Assembly (NCBI GenBank): GCA_002367105.1
Contig: DFCS01000044.1
Coordinates: forward strand, 158,829-222,828
From: Hungatella sp. UBA3048
Lineage (GTDB): Bacteria > Bacillota > Clostridia > Lachnospirales > Lachnospiraceae
DNA length: 64,000 nucleotides
Reading direction: 5' to 3'
Part shown: in pieces, positions 60,191 through 64,000 of the stretch
Numbering within the stretch: position 1 is the stretch's first letter
Layout of the letters: the number at the start of each line of letters is the position of its first letter
Position numbers and translations under genes: made by a program
Notes under the pieces: model-generated
Database searches by the model: none
Seen by the model: only the letters and a program-made list of their open reading frames with translations
What the model was told of the DNA's origin: nothing

Positions 60191-61069
60191 ATGACAGGAA
60201 AAATTTTGAAAGGAATTGCAGGCTTTTATTATGTGCACGGCACGGATGAAAATATCTATGAATGTAAGGCAAAGGGTGTTTTCCGCAATAAAAACGTGAA
60301 ACCATTGGTTGGAGATGATGTGGAATTTTCTGTCCTGGACAGTAAAGATCTGAAAGGAAACATCGAACAAATCCTGCCAAGGAAAAACGCCCTGGTTCGT
60401 CCGGCCGTAGCCAATGTGGATCAGGCGCTGGTGTTGTTTGCCATTACCCATCCGGAACCCAACTTAAATCTGCTGGATCGTTTTCTGGTTATGATGGAAG
60501 TTCAGGAGGTTCCTGTAAAAATCTGTTTTAATAAAACTGATTTGTCAGGCAGTGAAGAAAAGCTGGCACTTGGAGAAATTTATGAGGCGGCTGGCTATCC
60601 TGTGTATTTTACCAGTACCTATGACGATCAGGGAATTGAGGAAATCAGAGATCTGGTGCGTGGGAAAACCACGGTTCTGGCAGGACCTTCCGGAGTGGGA
60701 AAGTCCTCCTTAACCAACCTTCTTTATCCTCAGGCTGAGATGGAGACTGCAAATATCAGCGAGAAAATCCAGAGAGGAAAGCATACCACCAGGCATTCGG
60801 AGCTTTTTGGCATCGGACGGGATACGTATCTTTTGGATACGCCGGGATTTAGTTCCATGTACTTGGAAGATTTAGAGTGCAGTCAACTGAAGGATTATTT
60901 TCCGGAGTTTGAACCCTATGAGGACGAGTGCCGGTTTCTGGGCTGTGTGCACATAGGTGAAAAAACCTGCGGCATAAAGGATGCGGTAGAAGAAGGAAAA
61001 ATAAACCGGGGCCGATATGAAAATTACCGGCTTTTATATCAGGATCTAAAAGAGAAAAGGAGATATTAA
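60191..61069 (+). CDS. rsgA: Ribosome small subunit-dependent GTPase A
   Basis: The 292-residue circularly permuted GTPase has an OB-fold N terminus, G4 FNKTDLSG, then G1 GPSGVGKSSL and G3 DTPGFSS, and a C-terminal zinc knuckle CRFLGCVHIGEKTCGIKDAV (CxxxxCxHxxxxxC pattern). It checks late 30S assembly. The arrangement stp-prkC-rsgA-rpe-thiN is conserved in Firmicutes. TAAGGA precedes the ATG; start spacing to prkC is 10 bp. Confidence 0.95.
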   Translation: MTGKILKGIAGFYYVHGTDENIYECKAKGVFRNKNVKPLVGDDVEFSVLDSKDLKGNIEQILPRKNALVRPAVANVDQALVLFAITHPEPNLNLLDRFLVMMEVQEVPVKICFNKTDLSGSEEKLALGEIYEAAGYPVYFTSTYDDQGIEEIRDLVRGKTTVLAGPSGVGKSSLTNLLYPQAEMETANISEKIQRGKHTTRHSELFGIGRDTYLLDTPGFSSMYLEDLECSQLKDYFPEFEPYEDECRFLGCVHIGEKTCGIKDAVEEGKINRGRYENYRLLYQDLKEKRRY

Positions 61070-61070
61070 T

Positions 61071-61733
61071 ATGCTTAAACTTGCCCCTTCCATATTAGCG
61101 GCAGACTTTAAAATTCTTGGACAGCAGGTAGCTGAAGTGTCGGAGGCAGGAGCCCAGTACATTCATTTAGATGTGATGGATGGTGCATTTGTGCCCAGCA
61201 TTTCATTTGGAATGCCGGTCATCGGAAGCCTGCGGAGCTGTACGGACCGCATATTCGATGTTCACATGATGGTTGAGGAACCTGGAAGATATATCAATGA
61301 TTTCAAAGAAGCGGGAGCTGATCTCATCTGTGTCCATGCGGAGGCCTGCACCCATTTAGACCGTACCATAAATCAAATCAAGGAAGCTGGCCTAAAGGCC
61401 GGAGTGGCCCTTAATCCGGCAACTTCCTTATCAGTCCTGGATTTCATTCTTCCGGAAGCGGACATGGTTTTAATCATGACGGTAAACCCGGGCTTTGGCG
61501 GACAAAAATTCATTCCGTATACCCTGGATAAGGTTAAGGCCTTAAGGCGCATCTGCAGGGAGCGGAATTTAGAGACAGATATCCAGGTTGACGGAGGCGT
61601 GACCTGTGAAAATGTGAGAGAACTGATTGAGGCAGGTGCTAATGTATTTGTGGCTGGTTCCGCTGTATTTAAAGGTAGTGCGGCAGACAATACAAAAGCA
61701 TTCTTAAAAATATTTGAGGAATATGAAGGGTGA
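61071..61733 (+). CDS. rpe: Ribulose-phosphate 3-epimerase
   Basis: The 220-residue TIM-barrel enzyme interconverts ribulose-5-phosphate and xylulose-5-phosphate in the pentose phosphate pathway. Motifs: LAPSILAADF, IHLDVMDGAFVPSISFG (metal His/Asp), FDVHMMVEEP, LIMTVNPGFGGQKFI and IQVDGGVTCEN (catalytic Asp). It begins 1 bp after the rsgA stop and overlaps the next gene by 4 bp (GTGA). Confidence 0.95.
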   Translation: MLKLAPSILAADFKILGQQVAEVSEAGAQYIHLDVMDGAFVPSISFGMPVIGSLRSCTDRIFDVHMMVEEPGRYINDFKEAGADLICVHAEACTHLDRTINQIKEAGLKAGVALNPATSLSVLDFILPEADMVLIMTVNPGFGGQKFIPYTLDKVKALRRICRERNLETDIQVDGGVTCENVRELIEAGANVFVAGSAVFKGSAADNTKAFLKIFEEYEG

Positions 61734-62392
61734 AAGAAGAAACTACAGGTTTGATCGTTACCGGGGGAACCATGGATTATGGATTTGCCGGCGGATTCTT
61801 AGAAAACAGAAAGTTTGATAAAATCATCGCAGTAGATGGGGGACTTGCAGCTCTTTCCAGGCTACAGTTAAAACCGGATGCCATTGTAGGAGATTTTGAC
61901 ACGGTGGCAGAAGATGTCCTGTCCGAATATAAAAACAGTTCAGATAATATCACCTGGGAAATTCATAAACCGGAAAAGGATGAAACCGATACAGAACTTG
62001 CCATAAATACTGCCATAGGGCTTGGCTGTTCAAAGCTGGTCCTGCTGGGGGCAACAGGAGGAAGGATGGACCATTTTATCGGTAATCTTCATCTTCTTTA
62101 TGCCTGCTTAAAAAAGGGTGTGGAAGCAGCCATTGTTGATGAAAAAAACTGGATCACAGTGATTGAAAAGGGAAGATCCTTTCAGGCTGAAACATTATGG
62201 GGGAAATATATTTCCTTCCTTCCCCTGTGCAATGAAGTGAAGAAAATCACATTGACTGGCTTCAAATATCCTCTTTATGAAAAGGACATTGACTTAGGAA
62301 CCAGCCTGTGTATCAGCAATGAGCTGACAGGTGAAGAGGGCTCGATTGAATTCGCGTCCGGAACCCTGATTTGTATCCAATCCCATGACTAA
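61730..62392 (+). CDS. thiN: Thiamine diphosphokinase
   Basis: The 220-residue enzyme makes thiamine diphosphate from thiamine. Motifs: AVDGGLAAL, AIVGDFDTV, HKPEKDETDTELAI (metal and substrate acidic residues), LLGATGGRMDHFIGNL and a C-terminal beta domain with FASGTLICIQ. The start is GTG at 61730, overlapping the rpe stop. Its place after rpe is common in Firmicutes. Confidence 0.92.
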   Translation: MKEETTGLIVTGGTMDYGFAGGFLENRKFDKIIAVDGGLAALSRLQLKPDAIVGDFDTVAEDVLSEYKNSSDNITWEIHKPEKDETDTELAINTAIGLGCSKLVLLGATGGRMDHFIGNLHLLYACLKKGVEAAIVDEKNWITVIEKGRSFQAETLWGKYISFLPLCNEVKKITLTGFKYPLYEKDIDLGTSLCISNELTGEEGSIEFASGTLICIQSHD

Positions 62393-62488
62393 ACTGGTAT
62401 GATTTAATATATCGAAACTGGATATTTATATCACTCCACTTGCGTGCTAAGATAAGAAACAACAAGAGCAGCAAGGGAGGAATTACCA

Positions 62489-63076
62489 ATGAGTAAAACA
62501 GACAACAGGATATATAAAACCGCACTGACAGGACTGTTTGCCGCTATGTCCTATGTAGTATTTACATTCCTGCAATTTAAGATCACACTTCCGGGAGGGG
62601 ATGCCACTTCCATTCACTTGGGGAATGCGGTCTGCGTTTTGGGAGCACTTCTATTAGGCGGGCTGTACGGCGGCTTAGGCGGTGCTATCGGCATGACCAT
62701 CGGAGATCTTTTTGATCCGGTTTATGTGGTATATGCGCCAAAGACCTTTCTATTAAAACTGTGCATCGGCCTTATCACCGGATTTCTGGCCCATAGAATC
62801 GGAAAGATCAATGAATCCTCTGACAAAAAGCATATACTGACCTGGACCATCACGGCAGTGGCAGGAGGACTATTGTTCAATGTGATCTTTGACCCTCTGG
62901 TCGGTTATTTTTACAAGCTTCTGATCCTGGGGAAACCGGCGGCAGAACTGGCACTGGCATGGAACGTTGCATCTACTTCTATTAATGCAATCACCTCCGC
63001 CATTGTTTCCGTCCTCATCTACATGCCTCTTAGAAATGCCCTGATCAGGTCCGGTTTATTTACAAAAATTTGTTAG
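62489..63076 (+). CDS. ECF transporter S component, probably for a vitamin B6 vitamer
   Basis: The 195-residue membrane protein has five or six helices with S-component text ALTGLFAAMSYVVFTFLQF, SIHLGNAVCVLGALLLGGLYGGLGG (split as IHLGNAVCVLGALLLGG and YGGLGGAIGMTIGDLFDPVY), and VVYAPKTFLLK. It belongs to the HmpT/ThiW/PdxU-like S proteins. Because it is followed after 8 bp by a pyridoxamine/pyridoxine kinase gene, vitamin B6 is the favoured substrate; hydroxymethylpyrimidine is the alternative. The energising ECF module is not here. AAGGGAGG precedes the ATG. Confidence 0.82.
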   Translation: MSKTDNRIYKTALTGLFAAMSYVVFTFLQFKITLPGGDATSIHLGNAVCVLGALLLGGLYGGLGGAIGMTIGDLFDPVYVVYAPKTFLLKLCIGLITGFLAHRIGKINESSDKKHILTWTITAVAGGLLFNVIFDPLVGYFYKLLILGKPAAELALAWNVASTSINAITSAIVSVLIYMPLRNALIRSGLFTKIC

Positions 63077-63084
63077 GAGCTCTT

Positions 63085-63924
63085 ATGACATCAGAAAAAC
63101 ATCAGAAAAAAATTGCTGTTATTCAAGATCTGTCGGGATATGGCCGCTGTTCTCTCACAGTGGCTCTTCCTATTCTTTCAGCCTTAAAGGTACAGTGCTG
63201 TCCGGTTCCCACTTCCATACTATCGAACCATACCGGATTTTCCACCTACTTTTTTGATGATTATACGGAGAAAATGCCTTTATATATTGAACAGTGGAAG
63301 AAGCTGGATCTGTCCTTTGACGGGATTTACAGCGGATTTTTAGGTTCCGAGGAACAGATTGAAATTGTCATTGGCATGATTAAGGATTTTAGCACACCGG
63401 AAACTAAGGTTTTGGTGGATCCCATTATGGGAGATCACGGAAAAGCCTATCAGACTTATACGGAACGGATGTGCAGCCGCATGAAGGAACTGGTGGGCTA
63501 TGGTGATATTGTGACCCCCAATCTGACAGAGGCCTGTATCCTTACCGGCAGACAATACCGGCCGTCAGGCTGGAAGCGTTCAGAGCTTCTTGCTATGGCT
63601 GCTGAGATATGGGATATGGGACCAGATTCCGTAGTGATCACTGGCGTAAGGGAAGGCAACTATGTGACCAATGTAGTGGCTGAGAAGGACCGGAAGCCCC
63701 ACTTTTTGCGTTCTCTTCATGTCGGCAGTGAACGGCCGGGAACCGGAGATGTGTTCTCCAGCATCCTAGCAGCCCAAACCGTGAAAGGGATCCCATTAAC
63801 AGAAGCAGTGAAAAAAGCGGCCGGTTTTGTAAAGGCCAGTATAATAAAATCCGATGATCTGCATGTCCCGATAAAAAACGGAGTGTGCTTTGAAGAAATC
63901 CTTTCTATGCTGATTCGGGGATAA
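63085..63924 (+). CDS. pdxY: Pyridoxamine/pyridoxal kinase
   Basis: The 280-residue ribokinase-fold enzyme phosphorylates B6 vitamers. Motifs: VIQDLSGYGRCSLTVALPIL at the start, SNHTGFSTYFFDD, VDPIMGDHGKAYQTY, TPNLTEACILTG and the anion-hole ERPGTGDVFSSIL. ATG 63085 with TTAGGAGC is preferred to the frame opening at 63070. Coupled with the ECF S component upstream as an uptake-and-trap pair. Confidence 0.9.
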   Translation: MTSEKHQKKIAVIQDLSGYGRCSLTVALPILSALKVQCCPVPTSILSNHTGFSTYFFDDYTEKMPLYIEQWKKLDLSFDGIYSGFLGSEEQIEIVIGMIKDFSTPETKVLVDPIMGDHGKAYQTYTERMCSRMKELVGYGDIVTPNLTEACILTGRQYRPSGWKRSELLAMAAEIWDMGPDSVVITGVREGNYVTNVVAEKDRKPHFLRSLHVGSERPGTGDVFSSILAAQTVKGIPLTEAVKKAAGFVKASIIKSDDLHVPIKNGVCFEEILSMLIRG

Positions 63925-63953
63925 GAATGAGACGAAGGATGGGGAATTTTAGG

Positions 63954-63982
63954 AAAGGGGCTTTTCTTTGCCCTTTTTTTGT
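63954..63982 (+). terminator. Terminator after the B6 kinase gene
   Basis: AAAGGGGC (63954-63961) can pair with GCCCTTTT (63970-63977) around a short T-rich loop, followed by a T run. A TATAAT-like element (63985-63990) after it probably begins the next unit. Confidence 0.7.
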
Positions 63983-64000
63983 AGTATAATCAACGGCAGA

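Noticed and set aside
1..64000. CRISPR arrays, tRNA/rRNA genes, prophage or toxin-antitoxin modules
   Set aside because: I looked for regularly spaced repeats, cloverleaf T-arm motifs and phage or toxin genes and found none that could be supported.

Overview
The window looks like a chromosomal segment of an anaerobic, low-to-mid GC Firmicute of the Clostridia, most likely a Lachnospiraceae member near Clostridium/Lacrimispora. This is inferred from gene content and order: the priA-def-fmt-yugP-rsmB-rlmN-stp-prkC-rsgA-rpe-thiN run, TepA beside FtsK/SpoIIIE, formate-THF ligase, a THF riboswitch before a folate ECF transporter, AGGAGG-type ribosome sites and frequent TTG/GTG starts. No rRNA, tRNA, CRISPR array or complete insertion sequence was seen.

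Layout. Bases 1-3457 are visibly richer in A+T than the rest. They hold the end of a TPR-containing glycosyltransferase, a short inverted-repeat element and an Agr-type kinase/regulator pair without its signal genes. Bases 3458-12672 carry small housekeeping genes (YtaF-like membrane protein, FliB, LrgAB, PAP2 phosphatase, riboswitch-controlled folT, a HAD phosphatase, Mrp, a small alarmone synthetase) and a two-component system. That system diverges from an SLH protein-adaptor-ABC export operon (13029-17832), with phased repeats between them. Bases 17966-24491 hold a dipeptidase, a Na/Pi cotransporter behind a phased Pho-box-like array, a PhoB/PhoR-type pair, DegV and a Gx transporter. Bases 24597-32118 hold galT, yitT with a possible leader peptide, a TrpXYZ-like ABC importer and an SH3/NlpC hydrolase. 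Bases 32428-37791 form a tight operon of XdhC, NTPase, FecCD-type ABC importer and DUF364 protein, probably for a metal or metal-cofactor. On the minus strand, 37861-41505 encode citrate synthase and an aconitase-family hydratase behind a structured leader.

The right third (41884-63924) is a plus-strand core block: TepA, FtsK, formate-THF ligase, MurE, MurF, PriA, deformylase, Met-tRNA formyltransferase, YugP protease, RsmB, RlmN, PP2C phosphatase, PASTA kinase, RsgA, ribulose-phosphate epimerase, thiamine diphosphokinase, and a vitamin B6 transporter/kinase pair. Themes are one-carbon/formyl metabolism (folT, fhs, def, fmt), wall synthesis and its Ser/Thr kinase control, and ribosome maturation.

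The most interesting non-coding signals are the candidate structured RNA before citrate synthase (41532-41620), the 11-bp-phased TTTACA boxes before the phosphate transporter (18967-19027), the 11-bp-phased TTCAGCTTA boxes between the SLH operon and its two-component system, and a dispersed hairpin repeat sitting just before three genes (20743, 50165, 56039). No clearly new defence or mobile system is visible. The left edge may be the border of an accessory island that continues outside the window.
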